64,000 nt of DNA. Source: Turbatrix aceti. Its lineage: Eukaryota > Nematoda > Chromadorea > Rhabditida > Panagrolaimidae. Of this stretch, positions 41,621 to 52,713 are shown piece after piece. The stretch's first letter is position 1. Each line of letters opens with the position of its first letter. Position numbers and translations under genes: made by a program. The stretch covers positions 3,229,600 through 3,293,599 of the forward strand of contig OZ017769.1 of NCBI GenBank assembly GCA_963969345.1. The letters run 5' to 3'. The notes under the pieces are model-generated. The model made no database searches. It was given only the letters and a program-made list of their open reading frames with translations, and was not told the DNA's origin.

Positions 41621-42500
41621 CTACACAAAACATCCTCTCCACCCGTGAGAAATGACGTCCCGGTCATTTCCAGAGAACAAAAGAGGTTGTGGTACAATTT
41701 TACAAAACGGAAGCGGGATTACAAAAATTAGGTGTGGTTGGTGACTTCGAAGGGTCCACGCCATTTTGGGGAAAACTTGTTCTGACGCGGCATGTATACA
41801 TAGTCGAAAGGATCTGGAACAGGTCAATGCCGGTTGCTTCGTGCGTCCGTTATGTAGATTGAGTCGAGCGATAGTGCCTTTTTCGTCTTGTCCTTCTTGC
41901 AGCACGGCCTCTTGTTCGGCGGCAAGGTTAATTTCCTCGTCCAGTGTGGCGGCTGCGGGGCGATTTCGTACCAACTGACGCAACTTTGGCTGAAGGTTGT
42001 ATCTTAACGTTTCTTTTATTAACTGTTCTCTCACCTCTTGTGTGAAATTTGCCTCTGGGTAGGCTGTGTCTGCCAGATCTCGCAGTGTCTCCATAGCTCC
42101 ATAACTCCATAACCTCCATAGCTACATAACTCCATAACCTCCATAGCTCCATAATTCCATAACTCTATAACCTCCATAGCTCCATAACCGATTCGCCGAC
42201 TTTCTGCTTGCGGTTAGCCAGCTGGGTACGGGCCCTTTCCGGTGCGTTGTTTCTCGGAAGTCGAGCGGCCCATTCTGCCAGCGCGTCTTCCCAATCTGCC
42301 TTTAGCTCGTCGGGGATTTGCTCCCACGCGGCTAATGGTGAGCCTCGTAGGTAAATGGGGAAAATTTCGACGAGTTCTTCGGGGTCCCAAGCCGATGCAG
42401 TTGCCAAACGATTGAAAAGCTTGATGAATGCTGGCAAGCTCGTCGATCCATCGAAAGGGCCGAGATCGTGAAAAGGACGATTTCGACGCCGTTGTGCCAT
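41621..42500 (-). pseudogene. LTR-retrotransposon gag relic, broken by a minisatellite
   Basis: From ATG 42500 the frame reads MAQRRRNRPFHDLGPFDGST, then LPAFIKLFNRLATASAW, FPIYLRGSPLAAWEQIP and TQLANRKQKVGESVMEL. This is the capsid-like layout of Ty3/Bel-type gag. The frame then enters ~100 bases of CTCCATAACCTCCATAG repeats (42086-42190) with a stop, and resumes with TLRDLADTAYPEANFTQ and YNLQPKLRQLVRNRP. Downstream it degrades into unrelated sequence by ~41800. No protease, polymerase or integrase is seen. Confidence 0.7.
42086..42190. repeat. Minisatellite within gag
   Basis: Imperfect tandem units of about 24 nt (CATAACCTCCATAGCTC) expanded from a single ATGGAG in the gag frame. They introduce a frame change and stop. 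Confidence 0.8.
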
Positions 42501-43260
42501 CTCCTGTTGGCTTCTTATTGAAAAGGGCGATATCTACCCTAGCACGCTGTTATTTGCCACGGCTGGATTCTGTAACCGACGTCGCGTTTTAGGTTCGGTA
42601 AAAGGGATTACGCGCTTGTTTCGTAGTATCATAACACGATAGGACAACAACTGGCTGCCAAGGTTGAGTGTGACTGGCGTTGTCGACTTTACTTTCACCC
42701 TTTTTATTTTTCTGCTCCGTTTTCGTGGGGGGCCCTTCGTGAGACAGCTGATGTCTATCTACGCTCGGTGTTTGCTGGCTTGATATATATTCTTTCACAA
42801 TATATATATATATATAGGTAAAGCTATAGAAAAAAGAAATCCATTACTTCGATACTCGTAGGACCACAAAATAGATAGCGACGTCGCAAATGCCAATAAA
42901 ATTGAATGCAATGAAAAATACCAACACGATGACACAAAAAAAAATATATAAAGTGAAAAGATAAAAAATGTACAAAAATCAAAATTATCTCCGGGCCTCC
43001 TGCTTTTTCCGACAAGCCGGAAGGCAGGAGGCCGGGTAGGACCTCCACAATGCTGCCAAAGTGTAGCGGTATTTCTGTGTCCCGTTTATTCCCAGAGAGA
43101 CATATACGACTCAACACTAGCCCGATCTTTACCTCTCTATATAGTAAGGTGTTTTTACAAAGACACAATTTTAATTTTACGGTATGTATATTCGATAAAA
43201 TCCAAATTTTACGCTGTAAACGGTTTGGCGGGCCATTAGGTCCGGAGGCATTCATTTGAA
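42501..43260 (-). mobile_element. Leader and probable 5' LTR of the retrotransposon
   Basis: On the minus strand a segment ends CTACA at 43062. Four bases further begins TGGCAGCATTGTGG, which has the TGG start of a tRNA primer-binding site. Upstream of CTACA lie a TATATAGAG box and AATAAAC near 43090. This order (TATA, polyA signal, ...CA, PBS, leader, gag) fits an LTR. The LTR's outer boundary and any partner LTR are not found. The leader contains a 10-bp GC hairpin (42994-43033) and a TA microsatellite (42801-42816). Confidence 0.45.
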
Positions 43261-44511
43261 AAAGATAATGCGCGCTTTATCATAATTGTCAAAATTTTGT
43301 CATCAAAAATGGCGAAAGCGCGATAGAGGGAGGAGGTGGCGCGCAGGGTCAAGTGGGTGAGTGTGAGCGAGCGAGCGATAGCGCAAGGACGATTGCGTAA
43401 GACAAAAAAATGATTCTGTTAAATTAATTTTAAAAATGTTGAAAAAAATATTTTTGAATTCCTCGGAAATAGGCAATCATAATGATGGGTCATTTGACGA
43501 TCAAAAATCAAAAATGAACAAATTTGAATTTTTGGTTTAAAAAAAAATAATTTGTGCTTGATACTGGGGTAGGGGCAAATGTGATATCAATAGCATTGCC
43601 ATTTTTTGCTGAAGATGAAAAACATTTTTTCAACATTTTAAAAATTAATTTGAACAATTGAATTTTTTGATCTCTCATAAAATGAAATTCATGGTGAGTG
43701 GGCGGACCAGACAGCGGGTGCAGAGACGGACGGCGCCGCACATGCCATCAGTGGAGAGAACCGCAACGGCGGTGACAGTGGGCGATTGGGTGATGGCGAA
43801 AGATGGCAAAATAAGTGATTGTTGTTATTAATTTTGATTTATGTATCATAATTTTATGATTTTTGTTAAATTGCTATTTTTCCTAGCCCCCAGTGTTAGT
43901 GTTAGTACATATTCTTTGAATATTTTTTTGTGTTTGGTTTTATGCATTGAAACGGGTCAATAAGCGATTGCAGCGGGCGAGGATTTATTAGGCGATGGCG
44001 AAAGATGCGCGATATTGAAAAGCAACACTATGTATTACTTATATTTTACAAAAGCGTAAAACAAATTACATGGGGCCCCGTAGGGGCCCCCATTATATTT
44101 ATGTATTCCAATATTTTTAAATTTGAAAGCGGGTCAAAAAACGATTATATGTATTTGATTTGATTTTGATAATATGCAAATCGTCGGTTATTCGAAAAGA
44201 TAATAACAAAAAATAATTATTTTCTATCGGTAAAATTATGATCGGCAAAAGATAAACGTAAAACGGGCAAAAATAAAATAAACAACAAAACGATAGACGA
44301 TCCTTTTCGATTTTACGATCCTTCTGATCCTTCCTTGATGCCTTTACCTTGCCTTGCCTTGCCTTCCCCTTCCTTCCTTTTTCCTTCCTGGGGCCCCCGT
44401 AGGGGGCCCCCCCTTTAGCCTTGTCGACTCCTAATGAGAGAGTGCGTGCGCCATCGCACGAGTAGTGCGGGGCGGAGCTACGGCGCATCGCGGTCTTAAA
44501 ATCTCCGTAAC
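43261..44511. other. Intergenic, inverted repeats, no gene seen
   Basis: 43422-43660 carries inverted arms (TTAATTTTAAAAATGTTGAAAA / TTTTCAACATTTTAAAAATTAA style). Near-palindromes GGGGCCCCGTAGGGGCCCC (44073) and GGGGCCCCCGTAGGGGGCCCC (44392) lie 320 bases apart and may be ends of one small element. No coding exon. Confidence 0.45.
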
Positions 44512-44853
44512 AAGGGTGGCGACACGGGGGATGTCCCCGGGAATTCCCCCGTCTAAAAGTAATCCCCCGGGGGATTTATTTGTCAAAATTTAAAAAAAAA
44601 GTGTCATGGCATGTTTTTTTTCCATGACACTTTTTTGAGACAAATTTACTAGTACAATTTAATAATAAGAAAAAACCTATACGAATTGATAAAAGAATTC
44701 GATATTAATGTTTGTATCAGACATGAAAATGGCCCGCCGAAGTCCGGCCCGGCCCAGGCCGGGCTTGGGCGGGCCTGTGACTTTTCAGTAGGCCCGGAAA
44801 AGCCCGTTTTGGCCCGGTATTTAATCAATAATGTAAAAAATAGGAAAAGTTAA

Positions 44854-46204
44854 GAGACAGTCCACGACAGGATTTCGGAATAAGGGGGAGAGCCCGACAA
44901 GGCTTTTTTACAACTTAAAATGTTTTAAGCCAGAATTGTTCCCCACCCCTAAAAACCTCTAAATCGCCGATACACAGATTTTTAAACACATCGGATTCTG
45001 TAGTTTTGGCTTCTGGAAGTTTTTGACAAAAATCGATGCCACGAGCTTCGCTATAGTGGAAAAATGCTGAAAATTTTATAAGAGGGGTTTTGAGGGACGG
45101 GGAACACGAAGTCGTACTCAGATAATTTTTATCGTTACGGTAATTGCTGATTACCGTATAAAATGTGTGGTTTTTTGGTCACCACTGGCGGGGTTCTCCG
45201 AGGGGAGTACATTGTGATAGCACATCTTGTAGCCCGTGTTTCGGCGCTTCGAATGACGTAACACGCGAAAAAAAGGAGTGACCGGAAAGCGGTCATCCAT
45301 GGGCTTTTATAGCGCGCACTCAAGAAAACGCGCGCGATCAGCTTCTTTTTCTCTTTAAACAAGCTTGCGCGCGCAAAAAAGGAGTCATGTTCAAAAAAAG
45401 GCCCTGAAGCCAGTTTTTGTTTTGTACATCCACGGTCACTTTGGTAGGCTTTGGCATGTCCCAGATATCACTTTAAGCCACGTGCACCTTTTATCGGATC
45501 ATTTTGCACAAAGTTACAACGTTTGAAAGTTTCATGTTTTTTTCAATGCCTGTGGCGATGCCCAATATTGTCAGATAAAAAGCCTGAAAAGCTAGAATCA
45601 ATCTTTGGGACATGCTAAAGTCTACCAAAGTGACCGCGAGCATAAAAAACAAAAATTGGCTTCAGGGCCTTTTTTTGAACATGACACCGTGAATGCGCGC
45701 GCACGCTCTTTTTTTGTCACTTGAAGCGAAATTGTGCGCGTTTTCTTGAGTGCGCGCCATAAAAGCCCATGGATGACCGTTTTCCGGTCACTCCTTTTTT
45801 TCGTGTGTTACGTCATTCGAAGCGCCGAAACACGGGCTACAATATATGCTATCACAATGTACTCCCCTCGGAGAACCCCGCCAGTGGTGACCAAAAAACC
45901 ACACATTTTATACGGTAATCAGCATTTACTGTAACGATAAAAAATATCTGAGTACGACTTCGTGTTCCCTGTCCCTCAAAACCCCTCTCATAAAATTTTC
46001 AGCGTTTTTCCTCTATAGCGAAGCTCGTGGCATCGATTTTTGTCAAAACCTTTCAGAAGCCAAAACTACAGAATCCGATGTGTTTAAAAATCTGTGCATC
46101 GGTGATTTAGAGGTTTTTAGGGATGGGGAACAATTCTGGCTTAAAACATTTGAAGTTGTAAAAAAGCCTTGTCGGCCGTCCGAAATCCTGTCGTGGACTG
46201 CCTC
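44854..46204. mobile_element. Inner TTAA foldback element (second copy)
   Basis: TTAA (44850-44853) precedes GAGACAGTCCACGACAGGAT. The right end GTCGTGGACTGCCTC abuts the N gap, so the right TTAA is hidden. The arms are inverted copies over more than 600 bases, as in the element at 31256. The loop is around 45510-45590. Confidence 0.85.
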
Positions 46205-46404
46205 NNNNNNNNNNNNNNNNNNNNNNNNNNNNNNNNNNNNNNNNNNNNNNNNNNNNNNNNNNNNNNNNNNNNNNNNNNNNNNNNNNNNNNNNNNNNNNNN
46301 NNNNNNNNNNNNNNNNNNNNNNNNNNNNNNNNNNNNNNNNNNNNNNNNNNNNNNNNNNNNNNNNNNNNNNNNNNNNNNNNNNNNNNNNNNNNNNNNNNNN
46401 NNNN
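46205..46404. other. Assembly gap (200 N)
   Basis: Exactly 200 N at the right edge of the inner foldback element. Long inverted repeats commonly break assemblies. Confidence 0.98.
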
Positions 46405-46761
46405 TATTTTTAACAAAATTTAGTCTCTACAGATAGAAAACATAGTATTTTGAGTAAAAACCAGTAACTTATGCTATTTATAACGATTTGCTGCTATTTT
46501 TTTGGATGAAAATTTGAAAAAAAATACATAATGGATAATTTCGAGCCGGCCCGGCCCAAGCCCGGGCTTTTGACGGCCCAGGCCTGGGCTAAAAATTAGG
46601 CCCGTTTTCATGTCTGGTTTGTATGCGTTGATCACGGTTCAAACTACAATGTATTTTTAAATTTTGAAACTAAAGTACCGGAGTATGGGAACCGGGGGAT
46701 GTCCCCGGGGATAATCCCCCGTTTTTAATACCCCGAGGGATTGCGTGACCCTGTCCGTAAC

Positions 46762-47127
46762 ACCTCCTTTCCAGTCATAAGTAATCTTTATCTTTACGCG
46801 CGGACAAAAAAGTCACGATCAAGACTGCAAATGCGCGTGCCGTAAACATCCTCCAGCTCAGCTCGTGGCTCGCGACCATTGAATGCAGGGGGGAGGGGAG
46901 GGAGGGTGTCGATTCGAACCATCGGTCGAGAAGGATCAAAGCAAGCGCCAAGCGAAGGAAGTAAGGAAGGAAGGAAGGACAGAAAGAAATGTGAGCTAAA
47001 AAAGTGTGAAATGACAAGGAAACGACGATCACAGTGAAAGAGCGATGAGGAGGCACCCAGCATCCGTAGGAGAGACGATACACAAAAAGTTAAACCGTTG
47101 TTGGCTCAGGTGGGTCCTGTCTGTCTG
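46762..47127. other. 3' flank of the CDC27 gene
   Basis: No exon seen. A GGAAGGAAGGAAGG tract (46962-46980) and purine-rich DNA. It lies downstream of the CDC27 stop on the minus strand. Confidence 0.5.
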
Positions 47128-50100
47128 TCAAGGCCTGGCGAGGCGGGTAGAGTCGTTCGGGTCGATGTCGTCGTCCTCGAAGCCCTCCGTCGACGACATC
47201 GCGCGAGACTGTTCGCCACGGGGATCGACTTGCGCCGAGAGGTTGAGGAACACCATCGCATCGTGTTTGTCACCGAGTTTACGGTGAATCCGGGCTAGCA
47301 GGTAGAGGACGTGGGAGTGACTAGGGTATAACCGGCGTAGCCTATCGGCGACAACTTTCGCTTCCTCGTATCTGCGGACGTCGGAAAGCATTCTGGCTTT
47401 GTGGAAGAGCGCGGTGCTGTTGTACTGGTCCTGTGCGAGGGCCGAGTCGAGGATGCGCAGGGCCTGAAAAAACATAAAAAGTTAAAAATGCCCTTACAAG
47501 AAACGTGTCAGTAAACATTTTCTGAAATTCTTCATGAAATTTTGCGAAAAACAACGAAAACTTTTCGCCGTAAAACTCACGACCTGGAATTTTATCCGGC
47601 GGAGTTACGGTCAGTCTAGACATCGTTTTTTTACCGTTTTTGACAACTTTTGGTACGTCTTCAGTAAAAAAAATATGACATTTCCGATGCCAGGGTGCAT
47701 AATTGATCGACGTAATTTTTAATGGAGAATTTGAGAAATCATAAAAAAATATATAAGCGATACCACATTAAAAAATGCCAGAACAAATGTTGTCATTGCG
47801 ATACTTTTTTAAAATGCAATTTTCGGCATTTCTTAAATGATAGCCCTATATTTTTATAATTTTCTCAAATTCTCGATCAAAAATAACATCCATCAATATG
47901 CACTCTGATTTTGAAAATGTTGTAATTTTTTGCTAAACATGCCAAAAATCGTAAAAAATGGCAAAAAAACGCGACCTCCGGCAAAAAAATGTAACTCTGA
48001 CAGAAACTCCATGCAGGTAAATTTTACAGAAAAAAAACACAGCGTAGGTAATTTTACAGAAAAAAACTCCAAACAGGTAAATTTTACAGAAAAAAATTCC
48101 ATGTTAAAAATCTAGTTCAATGCTAGATTTTATGAAGAAAAAAAATCGCCCTTTTATACTCCAAAAAACCCACATGTTCCGTATCCCCATTCGCCTGTTC
48201 CGCGAACGCGAGATGGCACTGCAGGATGATATTTGAGGGATTCCGCTCGATGGCCTGTCTGACAAAAGTGAGGGACCTCCTCATCTTTGCCCGCTTCTGC
48301 TCGATCATGCCGAGACCCAAATACGGCCGGTAGTCCTGAGGCGTGCGTTGCAGCGCCTGACGGAAGGCCTGCTCCGCTCGCTCAAAGTGTCCAACCTCAA
48401 TCAGCTCGTAGCCGAGCAGCGAGTGCGCGTAGCCCAAATTAGGAATAGCGCGTGTCGCCCGATCGAAGCACTCCACCGCCGTCGGGCACTGCTTTTCCAG
48501 CGAGTAAAGATTGCCTGCTGCGCACCAGGTCTCTGCTCTGTGCCGGAAGTTGTCGGTCAATTCCTTGGCGAGGGCTGCGAGTTTGGTTTGCTCCTGGGAC
48601 TGCCAGAGACTTGATGAGTAGGCTTCGAGTCCCTGTACACGGTAAGGGAACGCGGATCGTAACCGCTCGAAGATTTCGTTGGCCCCAGAATAATTGCCTT
48701 GTTCGAAGTATACCCGAGCGTGGAGTTCGAGGGAGAGCGGCCATTCCCGATGCTTCGGATCCAGACGATCGAAACCTGCTATCGAGTCCGTGAAGTTGTA
48801 TCTCGACAGATTTACTTGAATACCCGTCATCTCGATGAGATAACCGTAAATTTCCTCTGAAAAAAGAAAAAAACCGTAAACTATCAGTTTTTTTTCAAAA
48901 AATACAAAAAAAACCCCCAAAAATTTGTAAAACTAAAAAAATTAGTATTTTCCATAAAAATCCAAAAAAAAATCAAACATCGGCCGAAAAACAGAAAAAA
49001 AGTTCCTAAAAAGTGTAAAAAAATATCTAACAACGAATAAAAAATTCTCAATGCAAAAAAAAATATTTCGTATCTTTCCGCCTCAAAAATACAAAAAAGA
49101 ACAACCTAAAAAAATTTAGTTCCCCAAAAAAATCAAAAAATGTGTAATAATGCAAAAAAAATTTATCTCTCAAAACAAAAATTTAAAAAAAGGCCTAAAT
49201 TATGCAAACACCAAAAATATGATCTCTCGAAACGAAAATTCAAAAAAAATGACCTCAAAATGTGTAAAAGTCCAAATTTTTGGTGTATGAAAAGAAAAAT
49301 TTAAAAAAATTGTTCAACATGTGTAAAAAATTTATAAAAAAAGTGATTTCTCGCCACGAAAAAAACATTCCAAAAAAGTGAAAAAAAGCTATAAAATTTG
49401 GTGTCATAAAACAAAAATGCAAAAAATTGGTTTGGCCCCCCAAATTCAAAAACTTACGGTAATAGGTATCAACGGTGAGATTCTTCGACCAATCCAATTC
49501 CGGTTCAAAAATCGGAATTCGCTGTGCCGACTCGCGTGGCTCGTGATTCTCGACATCCATGGGCTCAGCCTCGACACTCGTATCCTCGGCGGGAATGACC
49601 AACGAGTTGAGCGACGTGTTGGATCCACAGAGCGATCCCTTGTTCATGAGCGAGAGCGGCTGTCCATGGCGCCGGACTTTCTTCGTTTCCTTCTCATTGG
49701 GCGTCGAAGTCTTGAGTCCGCGTCGCTTGGATTCCCTCGTCGGTCGAGACCTGGGCGTGAGTTGGAGTGGGCTGTCCTTGGCCGAATCCAGCAACAGACG
49801 ACGCCTCGGCAGAATCCGTGATGGTGCCTTGTTCTTTTTCTTCTCCGTGCCAATGAGAGCCGGCTCGACGATGGGCGATTCCTCGAGGTACTGATGGGTG
49901 ATTTTCGAGTCGAAGGGAATATCGTAGCCATTGGGCGTCGGAACGATCGATTTGCCACCGAGCTCGCAGTACCGTTTGATACTGGACCAGAGCAGGGGTT
50001 CACTCGTGATTGACCTTTGGTACTGCTTGACAGCCTCTTCCGGTCTGTCATGGGAGCTAAAAATAAAAAAAACATACATTTTGAAAAAAAACTGTCTAAT

Positions 50101-51345
50101 TTATCGTTAAACCCTTCCAAAACCCCAAGAATCATCAATTCTGAGAAAAAAAACTGACACTTCACCTCAAAAACCCCAGCGAAGCCCAAAAACATCAATT
50201 ATCGAAAAAAAAGAAAATTTTGACCGTAAAAACCTCTCCTAAATTCAAGAAATCATTAATTTTCGAAAAAAAACTGACAACTTGATCGTAAAAACTGCTC
50301 CAAAGCACAAAAACATCAATTTTGAAACATTTTGATCGTTAAAAACCCCTAGAAAACTCAAAAACCATCAATTTTTCCAAAAAAAAAGAAATTTCAGCGT
50401 AAAAAAACAAAAAATCATCATTTTCGAAAAAAACTGACAATTTGATCGCAAAAATCTTTCCAAACTCATATTTTCCCCAAAAATACTATCAGCGTAATTG
50501 CATCGCCGAAAATTGCATCATCTCGTCCAATAATCACAAAAAAAAACGATCGATAACGCACATTAATAAAAACGATCGTAAAAGTACGTTTTAGGTAAGT
50601 TTTTTGTTCCAAACAAGAACAAAAGAAAAAACCGAGTATCGTAAAAAACAATCAAACGTATCACATTGTCACCCCGTCTACCGTACTTTCGTAACACTCG
50701 TAAAAAGAATTTTCGTTCCAAAAAACTTACTCCATAACCGTAGCATATAAATTCAAAGCAAAGGGTTCCTGTTCGGTTCCCTTGAATACAGGATGAAGTT
50801 CTTCCGGTTTGTTATTGTTACGAAGGACTGCCTGGGCTTCCAATGGCCTGAAAAAATAACGCGCACTGTTACAAACGAGACTGTCTAATTATCGATCGAG
50901 AACCAACAAAACACAAAGTGGCCGTCAGCGGCGGCGGCGTGCGCAACAATCAACTTACTTTTTACAATAGACAGCGTATTTGGCAAAAAAGTACCGCAAT
51001 TCTGCGGTATGCAGTCCGTGGCTTTTTATGCGCTGCATGGCCTGCTGGGTGAACCCGTTGGCATGCAGGCATCTGGCAAACAGGAGTGCCGCATTGTCAC
51101 TTTGAACTGAAAAGTAAAAAAAATATCGTAAAAAACCGTAACAGTTAAAAAAAACAAAAACTGACCTTGCTGGTAATGCAGTTCTGCTAAATTCAATGCA
51201 TCGGTATTCATTTCATGTCTGAGACAACGCTCGATCAATGCCTGAAAAAATCCGTGTGCAAAAAAAAAGATATAAAAACGAAACAAAAAAATACCTCCAT
51301 GGCAGGCGACGGCTTGCATCCGCCATCGCTTCGGGAATGCCTCAT
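47128..51345 (-). CDS. mat-1/cdc27: CDC27/APC3, TPR subunit of the anaphase-promoting complex
   Basis: Seven exons (51345-51295, 51241-51166, 51106-50959, 50847-50731, 50056-49458, 48856-48174, 47463-47128) join in phase to about 654 residues counted from ATG 51300, or 15 more from ATG 51345. An in-frame TGA precedes 51345. The N-terminal TPRs read ALIERCLRHEMNTDALNLAE and AELRYFFAKYAVYCKK. A basic, Ser/Pro-rich linker follows (exon 5; NEKETKKVRRHGQPLSL), as in CDC27. A C-terminal run of TPRs includes AHSLLGYELIEVGHFERAEQ, YRPYLGLGMIEQKRAKM and YLLARIHRKLGDKHDAM. CDC27 scaffolds the APC/C and binds coactivator IR tails. Long introns are almost pure A/T. It is divergent from antizyme. Confidence 0.9.
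48003..48108. repeat. Tandem repeat in a CDC27 intron
   Basis: Three units of ~35 nt, core AGGTAAATTTTACAGAAAAAA, sit in the last intron. Each unit contains GT-AG-like ends (GGTAAATTTTACAG), so cryptic splicing is conceivable. Confidence 0.75.
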
Positions 51346-52066
51346 TCAGAAGGTTGAGCAGATACGGATGATGATGATAGCAATGAAAGAAGACAGGTAT
51401 ACGATTGACCAGAAATAATCGCGAGAAACCGCGAGCAAAGAGAAGACAAGAAGAATCGTCGTAGTTTCAAGCGAACCAATATGCACGTGCCAGTGCGAGT
51501 CGCGAAGGAACTCGCATAGTGCGTGCGTTTTTCGGGAAAGCAAGGACGCGATTTTCAAACGACCCGCCAGACTACAGTATACCGTATGCTGGGGGTTCCT
51601 TTCGCGACGACTTTTTTTCGTCGCCACACCGTCAGCCGGCGGCCGTCCTTCTTTCTCGTCGCTTCCAGACAGACGCACGAAATTTTCTCTCTCTCTTTAC
51701 CGCCAGTCGGGTCCGCTTCATCCATGTCGTAGCATTGATTTTCTGACTCTAGGGCATGTGTGTCTTTTGAATTTACGATGGATGAATGCAATGTGCGTCC
51801 ACATCGGCCGCCTCTCGTTTTTTTGCTGTCTTGCTTGTTTTCTTTCTTTTCGCTCTGTCCGCGTCCTTCATTCGGTCGCCATCCTGCCGGCAACACCAGC
51901 AAATGCTGCTTATCAGCTGCTAGCTGACGCGCTGCCTGGTCGATACGTGGCCTAGCCAGTGAATCCTATTTATTCCGGGTTTTTCGTGTTCCTTCGTTTT
52001 ATGACGTTTTTTTGAATATAATTATCATTTTTCAGCGCTTTTTCGCCTTTCGCCGATCCGATCGCT
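51346..52066. promoter_or_regulatory. Shared upstream region of CDC27 (minus) and antizyme (plus)
   Basis: About 720 bases between two divergent start codons. No TATA box is clear. An acceptor-like ttttcag at 52030-52035 suggests that the antizyme leader is spliced. No independent gene is supported; frames here are short and compositionally mixed. Confidence 0.45.
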
Positions 52067-52713
52067 ATGGCTTCGACTCTGACGTGTCCTTCGAATTCGT
52101 CTAATTTGTAAGTTGTTTTTCGCACGCACGGATTGGATTTATGCACTCAAACCGCGAAAAAAAAGTACATCACGTGACTTGAGTCGATTTTTTTGCTTGT
52201 TCTTTGTCTTAGGAAACTTTATTAATCCTATGCGCGTGTTTTTCAGCTGTAATCGAAACGGTACAGCGTCCGGGCAGTGCTCCTGACGTCCCTTCAAAGG
52301 AACATGACGACAAAGGATTTTTCAAGATTGCTGAGTTAGCTTCAAGTGAGTTTTTTGCCTTTTTTTGGCCTAATCGGCATTTTTTTGTTTTTACATGTTT
52401 TTTCCTTCTCTTTTCAGACGTGAGTCAAGAATGGTGTTGCCATCTACCCGAGAAGAAGACCATCCTTCTCTCGATGCCTGGCGATCCCCAGCCTTCGGCC
52501 ATCTCGCGTGATCACTTCATCCAGCTCCTCGAGTACTGCGAGGATATGGAAAAGTATGAGCGCGTTTTGGTCTGCTTCGACAAGGCATCCATCCATCCCC
52601 GCCATGGCGTCGCTCGTGCCCTCAACTGCATTGGCTTCTCCGTTCTTCCTCCCGACAACTATCCTAGCTTTCTCGACAAGGACAAATATTTTTGTATGGT
52701 TTACCAGCTGTAA
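52067..52713 (+). CDS. oaz: Ornithine decarboxylase antizyme (requires +1 frameshift)
   Basis: Exons 52067-52107, 52247-52345 and 52418-52713. ORF1 gives 26 residues and ends TGC TCC TGA. Skipping one base at the UGA (52284) opens ORF2: GACGTCCCTTCAAAG (DVPSK...) to the stop at 52711. Total is ~144 residues. The C-terminal domain reads TILLSMPGDPQP, FIQLLEYCEDMEKYERVLVC and IGFSVLPPDNYPSFLDKDKY, ending FCMVYQL. It aligns blockwise with known antizymes (PGG, LLEFAEE, VFICF, LGFEIVRPG). Antizyme binds ornithine decarboxylase, blocks it and routes it to the proteasome. Synthesis rises with polyamines through the frameshift, giving feedback control. Confidence 0.93.
52281..52286 (+). promoter_or_regulatory. 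Programmed +1 ribosomal frameshift site (UCC-UGA)
   Basis: TCC TGA is the last sense codon and the stop of ORF1. The +1 frame from base 52285 is the conserved antizyme frame, and the zero frame has no alternative continuation. UCC-UGA is the slippery site of many animal antizyme mRNAs. Any downstream stimulator (within about 60 bases before the 52346 donor) cannot be judged by eye. Confidence 0.9.

Larger units (their letters stand above)
44718..46616. mobile_element. Middle hAT-type element
   Basis: Starts CAGACATGAAAATGGCCCG and ends with the inverse of CAGACATGAAAACGGGCC. It is flanked by GTTTGTAT at 44710-44717 and 46617-46624, an exact 8-bp duplication. GGCCCGGCCC-type subterminal DNA is present on both sides. 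It contains the TTAA element and the gap. Confidence 0.85.
44512..46753. mobile_element. Outer hAT-type element of a three-level nest
   Basis: Flanked by TCCGTAAC at 44504-44511 and 46754-46761, an exact 8-bp duplication. Ends AAGGGTGGCGACAC and (inverted) CAGGGTCACGC are related. Subterminal GGGGGATGTCCCCGGG...ATCCCCCG occurs at both sides. Inside the left part is a GTGTCATGG / CCATGACAC hairpin (44601-44630). It has no transposase. It contains the element 44718-46616. Confidence 0.65.

Noticed and set aside
46898..46925. GGTTCGAATC on the minus strand as a tRNA T-arm
   Set aside because: The upstream ~50 bases do not form D and anticodon arms or an acceptor stem.
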